Part shown: one piece after another, positions 26,661 to 36,489 of the stretch
Layout: each line of letters begins with the position of its first letter
How positions within the stretch are numbered: the first letter of the stretch is position 1
From: Bacteriovoracaceae bacterium
GTDB lineage: Bacteria > Bdellovibrionota > Bacteriovoracia > Bacteriovoracales > Bacteriovoracaceae
NCBI GenBank assembly: GCA_016784965.1
Contig: JADHTQ010000016.1
Coordinates: 1-64,000, forward strand
Reading direction: 5' to 3'
Length of the DNA: 64,000 nucleotides
Position numbers and translations under genes: made by a program
The notes under the pieces: model-generated
What the model saw: the letters and a program-made list of their open reading frames with translations, nothing else
Told to the model about the DNA's origin: nothing
Database searches by the model: none

Positions 26661-27083
26661 ATGATAATTAGAATCGTATTATTTTTGTTATTGCTTACAC
26701 ACTTAGCTGCATGTGGGAAACCACAGAGTGATCAATTTGGTAGCGCGGTACAAAATCAACAATCTCCTAGCACAGATCAAAATTCGGGTTCTGCTTGCGC
26801 TGTAGGTAGCGATGTCTCTAGTCAGGTTGCATCAATAGAGAGCCCGTTGGTAGGAGGTCCTTGCATTACCAGAGTATGGTTTTCAACCTGTATGACCAGA
26901 CAAACATCCTCTTGCCTATTTTATGAAGGTGGTAAACAAAATGTTATTCAGTTCATAAACAACATTCAGGGCATAAAGAAAGCAAGAGTAAGTGGAAAAT
27001 TTGAAAATAGAACCCTCAGGTCTGGTACTTACCCTGGAGCAGCAACTTTTGTAGAAAAAGTCTTTATATTGACGTCCATGTAA
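26661..27083 (+). CDS. small lipoprotein of unknown function
   Basis: The 140-aa product has a clear lipobox (THLAACG; Cys18), a Ser/Gln/Asn-rich linker and a small C-terminal domain with four further cysteines (SACAV, GGPCI, STC, SCLF), perhaps disulfide-bonded in the periplasm. No family is recognised. It is divergent from rnfB with 148 bases between starts. AGGGA lies about 8 bases before the ATG. Confidence 0.7.
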   Translation: MIIRIVLFLLLLTHLAACGKPQSDQFGSAVQNQQSPSTDQNSGSACAVGSDVSSQVASIESPLVGGPCITRVWFSTCMTRQTSSCLFYEGGKQNVIQFINNIQGIKKARVSGKFENRTLRSGTYPGAATFVEKVFILTSM

Positions 27084-27276
27084 GCAAAAATCTTATCAAT
27101 CCCTCAAAATCATAAAGATGCTATTAATATCATTAGTCTGCTTATCAAGTGGGTTTTGGGAGTATGGTCCAGTGGCCTTATGAACTCATACAAATATATT
27201 GGCATGCTTCTTGAAACAATATAAGCAAAGTTGCCCGTCAGTTGTAGTAATACATAATAATTCTAGGGAGTTAACG

Positions 27277-28089
27277 ATGAAGATGCTTAAAGTATTTACA
27301 CTTACTATTTGTCAACTGTTTACTTTTTGGACAGTTTTCATGCCCCTAGGACTCGCTAGTACTAAAAAAGCTAAAATTAATCTTAAGCGCTTTAAAAAAC
27401 CATTTTGTATGATCGGAAATGGTAGATATAACGTATCGTTTAGGAAAAAATTAAAAACTATGAGGCGATATCAACGAAAGATCAGTCGTAGATATCGAAA
27501 ATTTAGACACAATCGACGCCTTGAAGATAAGGCGACATTACATGGCTCACCAAAATGGGTAGCAATCAAGTATCTTCGCAGTAGAGGTTTATCTTGGCAA
27601 GAAGTAGACTTTGCTTTTTTTGCTCTTACCCTCTTTGCAGAGGCCCGAAACCTTAATGAGAAAGATGCGACCATGGTTGCAAAGGTGATAAACAATCGCA
27701 AAAAGAACAAGTCCTATCGGCAAGCCGTTTCACAACTTGGGCAATTTTCGTCTTGGTACTATCGCAACCAGTTAGACAACACCATTATGCTTTGTCCTTC
27801 TAAAAAATATCACAAACATTGGAAGAAAATATTAAAGGTTGCTAGTGAAAACTTCAATAAAGCAGACTCAACATTTCAGTCTACACATTACTTTGCACCT
27901 TACAATATGGTTCCTCGTTACAGAATTCCAAATTGGGCAAAGGGATCTTATGCTGTTGGTTTTGGTGGACATATCTTCCTGGTAGATAAAGACTATAAGC
28001 GCAATAATAAAAATGCTGATGTCATTTATATTCCAAAAAAATCCAGAAGGATCAAGATCGTTAAGGGAAAAATTAAAATTATTTCTTAA
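27277..28089 (+). CDS. SleB-like cell-wall hydrolase (Hydrolase_2 family)
   Basis: After a signal peptide the protein has a basic linker and a C-terminal domain of the SleB/CwlJ lysozyme-like family: TLFAEARNLNEKDATMVAKVINNRKK with catalytic Glu, then QFSSWY and a Cys-containing loop. It should cleave peptidoglycan glycan strands in the periplasm. The ATG at 27277 (270 aa) has GGGAG six bases upstream and gives a normal signal peptide; an ATG at 27199 lacks both. No spore genes are present, so a growth or lytic role is likelier than germination. Confidence 0.85.
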   Translation: MKMLKVFTLTICQLFTFWTVFMPLGLASTKKAKINLKRFKKPFCMIGNGRYNVSFRKKLKTMRRYQRKISRRYRKFRHNRRLEDKATLHGSPKWVAIKYLRSRGLSWQEVDFAFFALTLFAEARNLNEKDATMVAKVINNRKKNKSYRQAVSQLGQFSSWYYRNQLDNTIMLCPSKKYHKHWKKILKVASENFNKADSTFQSTHYFAPYNMVPRYRIPNWAKGSYAVGFGGHIFLVDKDYKRNNKNADVIYIPKKSRRIKIVKGKIKIIS

Positions 28090-28090
28090 A

Positions 28091-30748
28091 CTACTTGCTT
28101 ACTTTAGAGTGAATCTTGTTTTTTAAATGATAGTAAATCCTTATCAAAAAGATAGTGGATTTATTTAAGAACTCTTCACTAAAGATATAGTACGCCTTAA
28201 ACACTTGCCCAGATGCCAACAAAGACACTAAGGCCAACCCAAAAGTAGTAAGCAGCATTTCATAACAAAGTTGACTACCATCATTTAACAAATATCTATC
28301 CACAACGCCCAACATGGCAAAAGATATTATAATAAACAACATATTATACTTGATGACACTGAAAAAATTCCCCTCTAGCTCTTGAATAATTTCCCGCTTA
28401 TCATTGCCTCTTAATCTTTCAATATCGACACTTCTTGAGAGTAAAATAATTACTGACATCCCTAACCATAAAGGCAACCAACTAAGCCAAATTGAATCTA
28501 GGTGAAAGATACTACCTGTAGCAATTTTGTAAAGGCCAATAAATCCAGACATAGAAATACCGATATACACAAGAAGTATGCCCCTATAGAAAGAATTAAA
28601 AAATAGTGAAAGTATCACCATAATAAACAACATTGCAATCCAGCAATTGTGTAAAAAAGATTTATATTCTGCAAACCAGTGTTTGGTAATGGGCGCTCTT
28701 TTTGCAGGACCTTTAACTTGATATAAAAAGTTGCTGCCCGTTATCGCTTTAGGTATCTTAAACTGGGCCATACGTTTTAGTTGCACCCTGAAGATATGCT
28801 CTGGTACCTTCTGTATTGTTTTTTTTAATAAAACTCCTAACTTCATAGGCGGCATTTGTGGATCTTTTGAAGACACAAGTATATTTGCAAAGTTCAAAGG
28901 ATTAAAAGAGACTCTATCATAGCTCAACACTTCATCAAACCTGTCAGACTTAAAAACTGCCCAACTGGCCTGTTGTGAAATATCATTAATTGCCATTTTA
29001 AAAGATTGAACATCTAAATAGGGCAAAAAACGCATACCTGAAGGGGTAACCTCCCAATTATTAATCCAGTTTTCGCTTAAGAATCTATTTTTAAGGTAAA
29101 CAGGAGAAAAGCTTTCAATACTGGACTTTAGATCTTCACTTACCTGATAGGGTAAAAAATCCTTGTAACTTCTAAAGGAATTAATCTCATTCTGTAGATA
29201 TTTTTCTGCATTTTTTGGAGGAGCTTTTACCCCATACGGTACATAGTACCAGCTTATGGGAGTAATAATAAAAAACACAAAAATAAAAACAGCAATAAAA
29301 ACATTGCTTTCACCAAACATTTTGTCACTGCCTGTAAGGCGTGTTTTTTTGTTATCCTTAATCCAAGCAAGTGGTGTAAACATCGGAAGAACAGTTAGTA
29401 AAACCAATAAGACTGGTACCCCAAATAAAAAACTTTTTAAAATTTCTTGTGAGGGAAGATTTATCTCACTTAACAATATTGGTGTAGATAAAATGGCACT
29501 AATGGCAAAAATTGTAATGTATGCCGGTAAATACTCCATCAATGAAAAGTAAATAGATTGTGATAAAGTCCTTTGAATAAATGTAGAGAAACTAGATGGG
29601 AGAAAGTACACTCTTATTCTTCCAAGTAACACACTCAAGCAAATGGTGCCAAATATCAACAGTAGGACAAGGGCCATAAAGTCTAATAAAGTGATTTCTC
29701 CTTTATAAAGTGATAACCAGTAAAGAAAATGGCTGGATAGAATCACATCAAAAAAAAGTATCGGGGTAAGTGATGACATTCGTCTAAACATAATTAGAAA
29801 AAAGATTATTTGCAGTACAACTATTATGAGAATCATTGTCATTGGTTTAAGTAAAATTTTTAGATTTGAGTTAAATTTTGCAGTAGTAAATGATGTTTTT
29901 GGTAGTTCCTTTTGAATCCATGCCTTTAAAGCGGCCCTTGTAGTTTTATCTTTGTTAAACCATATTTTAAAATTATCTATCCTCTCTATGGCAGTGGGGA
30001 AAATAGTTGCTACATCTTTAAGGCGAACAATTCTTTGTCCCCTGGCGCCAACAATGATTGCTTGCACTTTTTCTATGGCGTCAAATTCACTATCTAGAAA
30101 ATAGCTGACATCATCTTTGGCCCCCAACCTATGAGCAAGTCCTGAAAGTGTTAGTGTCTTCCAAATTTGATCAATTGGTATTTGGGCCTGTGCCATTTTT
30201 TTAGGTAAAAGCCTTATTTTGATATGTTGATGTTTATCAAATTCTGGTTCAACCCTCTTGATCACATTTTTGATTTCATGAAGTTTGTCTTTTAGCTCCA
30301 AGTAAGTATATTCCCCGGCCCCTTCAATTACAAAATCTGGCAACATGCTCCTTTTTATTTGATTAGTAGTAATTTGCTTTACACTAGGTGGAAGCATAAC
30401 CTTAAGGCGATCCATTTTCTCCTGGATAAACAGTTGTATCTCATTAGGCCTTGTTCCTTTTTTAAAAGTCAATACAACTTTTGCACTTTCATGATCAACA
30501 AACGACTCCAGATTTAAAAGTGAAGGCAAACCATTAAATACTTTTTCCGATACCTTAACCACTTTTCGCTCTATTTCTCTAGAAATAGTACCGGGTACTT
30601 GAAATGAAACTTCAAACTGTATATATTTATAACTCGGTAGCGGATTAAAAACAAAGTCGGCAGATAGGATGAGGCCAAACATCGGAAGGCATAAAAGAAT
30701 GATAACTATGGATTTATTTTTGTACAAATATTGTAAAAAATTTTGCAT
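28091..30748 (-). CDS. degenerate RND-family membrane protein (second RND subunit)
   Basis: The length (885 aa) and layout (helix 1, periplasmic loop, helix bundle, second loop, second bundle) are those of RND pumps, with FEVSFQVPGTISREIERKVV matching the family's N-terminal periplasmic start. The helix-4 region, where active pumps carry the proton-relay Asp, reads FGTICLSVLLGRIR with no acidic residue. It is thus probably a non-translocating partner of the canonical RND protein encoded two genes upstream, as in heteromeric pumps. ATG 30748 has GAGGTG upstream and overlaps the PII-like stop by one base (TAATG). Confidence 0.8.
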   Translation of the reverse strand: MQNFLQYLYKNKSIVIILLCLPMFGLILSADFVFNPLPSYKYIQFEVSFQVPGTISREIERKVVKVSEKVFNGLPSLLNLESFVDHESAKVVLTFKKGTRPNEIQLFIQEKMDRLKVMLPPSVKQITTNQIKRSMLPDFVIEGAGEYTYLELKDKLHEIKNVIKRVEPEFDKHQHIKIRLLPKKMAQAQIPIDQIWKTLTLSGLAHRLGAKDDVSYFLDSEFDAIEKVQAIIVGARGQRIVRLKDVATIFPTAIERIDNFKIWFNKDKTTRAALKAWIQKELPKTSFTTAKFNSNLKILLKPMTMILIIVVLQIIFFLIMFRRMSSLTPILFFDVILSSHFLYWLSLYKGEITLLDFMALVLLLIFGTICLSVLLGRIRVYFLPSSFSTFIQRTLSQSIYFSLMEYLPAYITIFAISAILSTPILLSEINLPSQEILKSFLFGVPVLLVLLTVLPMFTPLAWIKDNKKTRLTGSDKMFGESNVFIAVFIFVFFIITPISWYYVPYGVKAPPKNAEKYLQNEINSFRSYKDFLPYQVSEDLKSSIESFSPVYLKNRFLSENWINNWEVTPSGMRFLPYLDVQSFKMAINDISQQASWAVFKSDRFDEVLSYDRVSFNPLNFANILVSSKDPQMPPMKLGVLLKKTIQKVPEHIFRVQLKRMAQFKIPKAITGSNFLYQVKGPAKRAPITKHWFAEYKSFLHNCWIAMLFIMVILSLFFNSFYRGILLVYIGISMSGFIGLYKIATGSIFHLDSIWLSWLPLWLGMSVIILLSRSVDIERLRGNDKREIIQELEGNFFSVIKYNMLFIIISFAMLGVVDRYLLNDGSQLCYEMLLTTFGLALVSLLASGQVFKAYYIFSEEFLNKSTIFLIRIYYHLKNKIHSKVSK

Positions 30749-31041
30749 TAAATAATCACCTCGGTTAATGGCCAATAAAACAGTATCAGTGCCTTATTAT
30801 CTGTTTTGTTCTGCTTATACTCTCTTACGACCTCTTTAAATTTTGTCAATTGCTCATCATTTACAATCAGCATGATCAACTCATTAGTTCCAGGCCAAGT
30901 TATACTACCTTGCTTTTTACCTTGCTTTCCTGAGCCATGAAGTGCTTTAAAGTGGGTATAGTTGACCAATTTTGCAAAATCCATTAATAGAAAAATTTCA
31001 TCTACCAACTCTGAGTCAAATAGTGCCATACATACAAACAT
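30748..31041 (-). CDS. small PII-like (GlnB-fold) protein within the RND operon
   Basis: The 97-aa protein has SITWPGTNELIMLIVNDEQ and a final LFYWPLTEVI strand, reminiscent of PII-like proteins and of small regulators next to metal RND pumps. No ATP-binding T-loop tyrosine is evident. It begins 3 bases after the canonical RND gene (GGAG upstream) and ends overlapping the second RND gene, so stoichiometric co-expression is expected. A role in modulating the pump is inferred only. Confidence 0.55.
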   Translation of the reverse strand: MFVCMALFDSELVDEIFLLMDFAKLVNYTHFKALHGSGKQGKKQGSITWPGTNELIMLIVNDEQLTKFKEVVREYKQNKTDNKALILFYWPLTEVII

Positions 31042-31044
31042 AAC

Positions 31045-34011
31045 TTATGCTCCAATGCTTTTTTTGCGGGTAAACATCTCAATTATAAGAGGTGTTATAA
31101 CAATAGATAATATAGTGCCAGAAACCATCCCAAATACATTAACAATGGCCATACCTCTATATAGTTCTGAGCCCTCTCCCCCAATCAGAATTGTTGGCAA
31201 CATTCCAAAAATTGTTGAAAAAGAGGTCATCAGTATTGGGCGCGTTCGTTCTGAAACGGCCAAAGAGATCGCTTCACTTAAGTTATGTCCATCTGCCAAT
31301 TTAAAATTGGTGGCCTCTATGAGAAAAATGCCATTATTTACCACAATTCCGATTAGGAGAATAAAGCCAACCATTACACTGGCATTTACTGTTTCACCGA
31401 GCAGTATAAGTCCCACAATTGCCCCGCCCAAAGTTAGGGGTATTGTGCCCATTATAATCAAAGCCTGGGTGATTGATTTAAACTGTATAACCAGAATAAA
31501 AAAGATAATAAAAGATGAAATTGTTAATGCCATTATCATATTCTCAAAACTTTCATCCATTGTTTTTATACTTCCCATACCTTGAATTAAGTTGAGTGCC
31601 ACACCCAACTTTTGCCCTAGCATTTTAATTACATTATCAACTTCACCAAGTGTTGAATCCTTCATTCTAAAATATAACGGAAGGTAGTTTTTAGAATTAA
31701 AACGATTTATACTAGAGTCAAAAAAAGATAACTTATGTTTAAACAAACTGCCAATATTGGTGTTTTGTCCTTTTGCGATGCCCATTGGTAGATCTAAAAT
31801 TGTTTTCTCAGGCGGGAATTTCATAATGAAAGGTAGTTTGTATGGTAGGTTGGAAAGATCAGCTAAGTCAACGTTATGCAGAGGAAGGGTAATTTGGGAA
31901 ATAGATTCAAGGCCACTACTGCCCATTCTTAGTGAAGTGAGAGCTTTTGGTACAATAGAGTATTGAAACATTTTGCTAAAATTTTGACTTGAACACTTAT
32001 CAATTATTGGTAAATTGCAAAACAAGTCTAGAAGTTTGTTTTTTTTATTTTGCTTTAAGTTCTTATCGATAAAATATAGGCCATCATACCCCATCGCTTC
32101 TCCCACTGGAGCAGGGCCTACTGGCAAGATATTAATATTATCAAGGGCCAGTGAAGAATCAAAAAACATCTCTTTTACTTTGCTTATCGGCAGGGCCTTT
32201 TGTAGTTGAAAAAGACTTTCAACACTTTCATGTGCCAAAGATGTAACTGACCATAAAACATCTTTTCTATCACCTAAAATGCTAGATAATTTATTTTGTA
32301 CCTTGCGCTTATTATTTACACGACTAACCTTTTCAAGCGGAAAGTTGAGAGAGTAAACACTTGAACTTACCATGGGCAGAAATTCAGTTTTGGGTAGAAA
32401 TAAAATTGAAGACAAGCTCAAACACACCACACTTGTTGGTATCAAAACTTTGTAGCCCACATTACTTTTAGTTAATCTGCGAACGAAACCAGCAAACACC
32501 ACCATCTGACCGACAAGAAATGTTGAAAGTCTAAAGAGCTGCAGAATAATACCTTTAGGTTTTTCTTCCTCCTGGAACATATGAAAACACAACCATGGAA
32601 CTAAACTAAAAACGGCTATTAAACAAATGACTTGAGTCGAGATAACCGTAAATGCTAAATCAGAAAAAAGCTTACTAGAAATATTTTTTTGCATCGCAAT
32701 TGGTAGCAACACTCCTGCCGTTGTCAAAGTTGAAGCGATCACACCAATTGTTACTTCTTTGGCACCTTTAAAGCACGCTTGAAAGATCTGCTCACCGTTT
32801 TGAATTTTGCGAGTAATCGATTCTAGCACTACTGTTGAACTATCAGTAATCATTCCTACAGCAAGAGAAAAACCATTTAGGCTAAAGAGGTTTATCGAGA
32901 TACCCATGCTTTTTAATATAAACAATGTGCCAAGCAGTGCTGTAGGAAAAACAATTGAGGCGACCAATACGCCAATTTTAGATCCTAAAAAAATTATCAA
33001 AATAATGGAATTTAAGACCACCCCTATAAAAAAATTTCGAAACACTGCATTTTGCGATTCTTTGATTTTCAAAGCTTCATTGTAGATAATTTTCATCTTA
33101 GTTCTCAAAGTACTTTGTTTTTTATCAAAACCACTGAGAAGCTCTTTTGCATTTTCAATAATAGATATCGTATCAGCACCGGGAGATTTGATAACCTCCA
33201 TTATCACAGCTTTTTTTTTCTTACCAAAAACTACATCTGGAGCAACTTTTTCTTGGGATATATCTCCTAGCCAGCGCAAGTTGATTATCGACCTATTGTA
33301 CTTAGAAGTCAGAGGTAAAAGCCCCAAGTCTGACTCACTTTTGGCCTTAATTGTTACATAGTGGTCCAGTTGGTTGCTTTTTATATATTTACGTAGAGAC
33401 CAAGATTCTTTAGAAAACTTTACAATATCACTAGAGTTTATCTTATACTTCATAAGCTTTAGCGGATCTACCTTTATTACTGTTTTGCGCGAAGAAGCTC
33501 CTTTTAGTGCAACGGCTGCAATCCCTTCAATCCTTTCAATTTGTGCCGCAAGCGCTCTGGCATCAGTTGAGACGGCATCCAAGTTACTACCATGAAAAAC
33601 AACTCGCAAAATTGAGCCATTACTTGGTCTGTGCAATACAAAGATTGGTTTTAAGGCATCTCTTGGCAACTTTATATTATTTACAACTTGCCTGGCATTG
33701 CGCAAACACCTCTCTGGTGAAAATGACCATTTGTAAAACAACACGATAATGGCCTTATTGTCCTCAATTTTTGTTTCAACTGACTCTAACTCTCCTGTTT
33801 GCAAAAAAGCATTCTCGATAGGAGTTACAACTTCATGTACAACTTTACCCTCAGGCATAAGTGGCACAGGCACAACGATCGCCACTGCAGGTATTTTTAT
33901 TGAAGGGATGAATTCATTAGATAAATAAGGTAGTGAAAAAAAACCCAGTAGCAATATTAGTAAATTTAGGCAAATAGTGAAAGTGCCCTTTCTAATAAAT
34001 ATTTTTACCAT
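31045..34011 (-). CDS. RND-family efflux pump, inner-membrane transporter
   Basis: The 988-aa protein is a complete RND transporter with 12 predicted helices and two large periplasmic loops. Helix 4 carries GMITDSSTVVLESI with the proton-relay Asp in the usual place; helix 10 has GIVVNNGIFLIEATN and RTRPILMTSFSTIFGMLP. It is proton-driven and exports drugs, metals or lipids across the envelope through TolC. Nearest by pattern is the AcrB/CusA/MdtB-like group; the substrate cannot be told. It lies 6 bases after the adaptor gene. Confidence 0.92.
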   Translation of the reverse strand: MVKIFIRKGTFTICLNLLILLLGFFSLPYLSNEFIPSIKIPAVAIVVPVPLMPEGKVVHEVVTPIENAFLQTGELESVETKIEDNKAIIVLFYKWSFSPERCLRNARQVVNNIKLPRDALKPIFVLHRPSNGSILRVVFHGSNLDAVSTDARALAAQIERIEGIAAVALKGASSRKTVIKVDPLKLMKYKINSSDIVKFSKESWSLRKYIKSNQLDHYVTIKAKSESDLGLLPLTSKYNRSIINLRWLGDISQEKVAPDVVFGKKKKAVIMEVIKSPGADTISIIENAKELLSGFDKKQSTLRTKMKIIYNEALKIKESQNAVFRNFFIGVVLNSIILIIFLGSKIGVLVASIVFPTALLGTLFILKSMGISINLFSLNGFSLAVGMITDSSTVVLESITRKIQNGEQIFQACFKGAKEVTIGVIASTLTTAGVLLPIAMQKNISSKLFSDLAFTVISTQVICLIAVFSLVPWLCFHMFQEEEKPKGIILQLFRLSTFLVGQMVVFAGFVRRLTKSNVGYKVLIPTSVVCLSLSSILFLPKTEFLPMVSSSVYSLNFPLEKVSRVNNKRKVQNKLSSILGDRKDVLWSVTSLAHESVESLFQLQKALPISKVKEMFFDSSLALDNINILPVGPAPVGEAMGYDGLYFIDKNLKQNKKNKLLDLFCNLPIIDKCSSQNFSKMFQYSIVPKALTSLRMGSSGLESISQITLPLHNVDLADLSNLPYKLPFIMKFPPEKTILDLPMGIAKGQNTNIGSLFKHKLSFFDSSINRFNSKNYLPLYFRMKDSTLGEVDNVIKMLGQKLGVALNLIQGMGSIKTMDESFENMIMALTISSFIIFFILVIQFKSITQALIIMGTIPLTLGGAIVGLILLGETVNASVMVGFILLIGIVVNNGIFLIEATNFKLADGHNLSEAISLAVSERTRPILMTSFSTIFGMLPTILIGGEGSELYRGMAIVNVFGMVSGTILSIVITPLIIEMFTRKKSIGA

Positions 34012-34017
34012 TATCTT

Positions 34018-34695
34018 TTACTTTTTCTTTAAAAGACAAACTTTATTTTCAGCAATAAACTCTGCTGTGTATCCATCAGTATAGTTACTTATAAGATCAA
34101 GCGTGACCACTTGGTCGCAAAATAAACTTCCCACATTAATGTATAGAGAAATGATTTCTCCGATACGGAAATCAACCTTGTCTTGGGCCAAAGATATAAT
34201 CATCGAAACAGCACCAGTATCAGGGTCAACTATTGGAGATATTTTTTTCACTTTGGCCCAAACAGACTTTTGCCCTTCTAAGGATATTTCCATCCCAGGT
34301 TTTACACTTCTGGCTTCCTCAGGCGACAATGAAACCTCGATATATTTTTTACTCGGATTCACAACGGTAACAAGTGGCATTCCATGGGTTATTGCTGCAC
34401 CTTTTGTGACATGAATCTTGGCGATTGTACCTTTTATGGTACTTTGATAATTTCTAATGGTTTGACGTTCAAAAACCTTTAACAGTAACTGACCTGGTCT
34501 GACATTATCCCCCACCTCCCTGGTTATATTATTTAAGATACCATTTCCAATGGCCACTAAGGTAGACACCACTTTTGGCTTTACCACACCATATACCGGT
34601 AACCTTTTTGTGAGTGTCGCACAAAGCAAGTCATTTTGATAAATCACACATATTAGATAGACCAGTAATGCTATTTTAGATTTTAGTTTCATCAA
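34018..34695 (-). CDS. short periplasmic adaptor (membrane fusion protein) of RND pump
   Basis: The product is secreted and has a split lipoyl-like domain: VVSTLVAIGNGILNNITREVGDNVRPGQLLLKV and then GTIAKIHVTKGAAITHGMPLVTV. A beta-barrel part follows (YIEVSLSPEEARSVKPGMEI, SPIVDPDTGAVS). At 225 aa it lacks the alpha-hairpin that normally reaches TolC, so contact may be made differently or by a shortened form. It overlaps the TolC gene by 20 bases and precedes the RND gene by 6. Confidence 0.82.
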   Translation of the reverse strand: MMKLKSKIALLVYLICVIYQNDLLCATLTKRLPVYGVVKPKVVSTLVAIGNGILNNITREVGDNVRPGQLLLKVFERQTIRNYQSTIKGTIAKIHVTKGAAITHGMPLVTVVNPSKKYIEVSLSPEEARSVKPGMEISLEGQKSVWAKVKKISPIVDPDTGAVSMIISLAQDKVDFRIGEIISLYINVGSLFCDQVVTLDLISNYTDGYTAEFIAENKVCLLKKK

Positions 34696-36079
34696 TTTTA
34701 ACCTTGTTAAATTCTTGTAAGCTACTCGCTATCTTGATTAATCCCTGCTGATATCTTCTACGTGCAGTAAAAGCTTCAAATTGGGCATGAGCATGGTCTA
34801 GCAGCATAATTGATTGCTCAAAGCTTGTCGATGAGCCGGCCTTGGCCACCTCTTTAAGGGTATCAACTTTATGCATCTTTTGCCGGGCCAAGGCGCGCTT
34901 AAATTGATACTTGGCCTTTGCGTTACTGCACTCCATTTGATCTTTAGCAAGAGAAACTAGGGCCTTTGAAATTTCTAGTTTTTTTCTAACCTTAGTCATT
35001 TGCAAAGAAGCTTGTGCCTGACCAATTCTTGCACTACTGTAAAAGCCATCAAAAATATTAAATGTCAAAATTGCAGCAACACTCCAACTATCGGATACAT
35101 TTGACTTACCTTCATACTTTCCAGATTTAGAAAAAGAACTGGTTAAGCCAATAGCTGGTATCCAAGGCCGCTCCCACCTGGTGCTATTGTAGATGTTTGA
35201 AAATGAATCAATAGTTAGATCATACTGCTTGATTTTAGGAGAATTTTGTAAAAACTTGACCTTAATCATTTCAAGTGTTGGAAGAGGATAATCAACTGTG
35301 AGTTTTGGTAATGAGTCACTCCACTTATCAACATAAGTCGGTATTATATCTTTCAATGCTTGATACGCTAAGTTTAAGGCCCCTTGCGCCCTAGTCTTTT
35401 GGAAAACCACCTCGTGATATCTCGTTTCTAGTTTTAAACTTTCATCTTTAGAATATAAGTAATTATTTCGACCTCGTATGGATTTTTTTTTCAACTTAGA
35501 AAGTATCCTATTGGCCCTATTAAGAGTTTTAATAATGTCTTTTAAAGCGTTAATTTCTAAAACAAGTTGTACTACTTGTGATTTTTTATTTTCTCTTATC
35601 ATCTGTAAGTCTATCGTGTCGCTCATGAGGCTATTTTTTGAGTTTTTGATATTGGTACTAATGCTATATTTTGCAAAAAGCACATAGCTCATACCCAAAT
35701 CTACACTCCAAGCATCAGGCCTTAGGCTTGCTGTGTCGCCTGGACTATTATCAGAGGCAACTGGATCAAGCCCCCCGCTTCCACCGCCTGAAGATGATAC
35801 TTGTGAACTTGAAGCAGAGCTTAGGCTTTGATTATCAATTTCTTTGCCCTTGTTTATCCCAGCATTGAGCTTAAAGCTTGGATAAAGGGGAGATTTGGAA
35901 GCATCAACTCCGAATCGTCTAAACTCCACTCTCTTTTTTGCCAGCTTTATTTCTCTATTAGATTGCTCTAGTTGCTCATACAAGCTCTCAAGCGTCATGG
36001 ATAAAACACACTTAGGAGCAGATAAAATAAAAATAGTCATAACACAAACAAAAGTGGCCATATTAGTTAACTTTTTCAT
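34676..36079 (-). CDS. TolC-family outer-membrane efflux protein
   Basis: Two repeats of long helices rich in Gln/Lys/Ala (about residues 30-260 and 270-465) match the OEP family trimeric channel. The signal peptide ends near CVLSMT. A Ser/Gly-rich insertion (about residues 85-120) is unusual. The ATG at 36079 (467 aa) overlaps the STAS stop as ATGA; an upstream alternative would run into the STAS gene. It is the exit duct for the RND pump downstream. Confidence 0.88.
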   Translation of the reverse strand: MKKLTNMATFVCVMTIFILSAPKCVLSMTLESLYEQLEQSNREIKLAKKRVEFRRFGVDASKSPLYPSFKLNAGINKGKEIDNQSLSSASSSQVSSSGGGSGGLDPVASDNSPGDTASLRPDAWSVDLGMSYVLFAKYSISTNIKNSKNSLMSDTIDLQMIRENKKSQVVQLVLEINALKDIIKTLNRANRILSKLKKKSIRGRNNYLYSKDESLKLETRYHEVVFQKTRAQGALNLAYQALKDIIPTYVDKWSDSLPKLTVDYPLPTLEMIKVKFLQNSPKIKQYDLTIDSFSNIYNSTRWERPWIPAIGLTSSFSKSGKYEGKSNVSDSWSVAAILTFNIFDGFYSSARIGQAQASLQMTKVRKKLEISKALVSLAKDQMECSNAKAKYQFKRALARQKMHKVDTLKEVAKAGSSTSFEQSIMLLDHAHAQFEAFTARRRYQQGLIKIASSLQEFNKVKIDETKI

Positions 36080-36402
36080 GCAGCAACAATTTCTCCCATC
36101 GATTTTGCGATTGTAATTTCTTGGCAACACATCATATTTAACAACTCAATTAATTCTTGGTCTTCAACAATGAACGTAAGCAGGCCACCTAAAGCATATA
36201 ATTTTTGATGACACTTACTGATGTATCTCAAAGTGGAGATATTAAGAAAACTACATTGTTGTAGATCCAATGAAACCTTCCTATACCCTGCACGGATAAC
36301 ATTATCCAATTCCTTGGAAAACAATGGGTAAGTATAACTGTCAATGGCACCAGTGACAGTTAGTATGACCCACTGTTGATGTGAGATACAACTGATTTTC
36401 AT
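36076..36402 (-). CDS. STAS-domain protein heading the efflux operon
   Basis: The 108-aa protein is a single STAS fold: GAIDSYTYPLF, VSLDLQQCSFLNISTLRYI, and a C-terminal helix. In anti-anti-sigma factors the middle motif is DSSGL with a phosphorylated Ser; here it reads NIS, so the first Asp is lost while Ser is retained. It could be a partner-switch regulator or a lipid-transport-type accessory (as MlaB). It is translationally coupled to tolC by ATGA. Confidence 0.8.
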   Translation of the reverse strand: MKISCISHQQWVILTVTGAIDSYTYPLFSKELDNVIRAGYRKVSLDLQQCSFLNISTLRYISKCHQKLYALGGLLTFIVEDQELIELLNMMCCQEITIAKSMGEIVAA

Positions 36403-36489
36403 GGTAAATCTCTAAGTAATGCACAAGTTGTATTACTATTTTACCTGTAAAATCTGCTCATGAAATCTAGGGGAGTATTTTTCCTAACT

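Noticed and set aside
27199-27215. Sigma-54-like TTGGCATG-N4-TTGAA before the SleB-like gene
   Set aside because: The -12 element lacks the essential GC (GA instead), so it is unlikely to be a real sigma-54 promoter.
30962-31585. Plus-strand frame of about 200 codons over the RND gene
   Set aside because: It is antisense to conserved RND helices and lacks any protein-like pattern.
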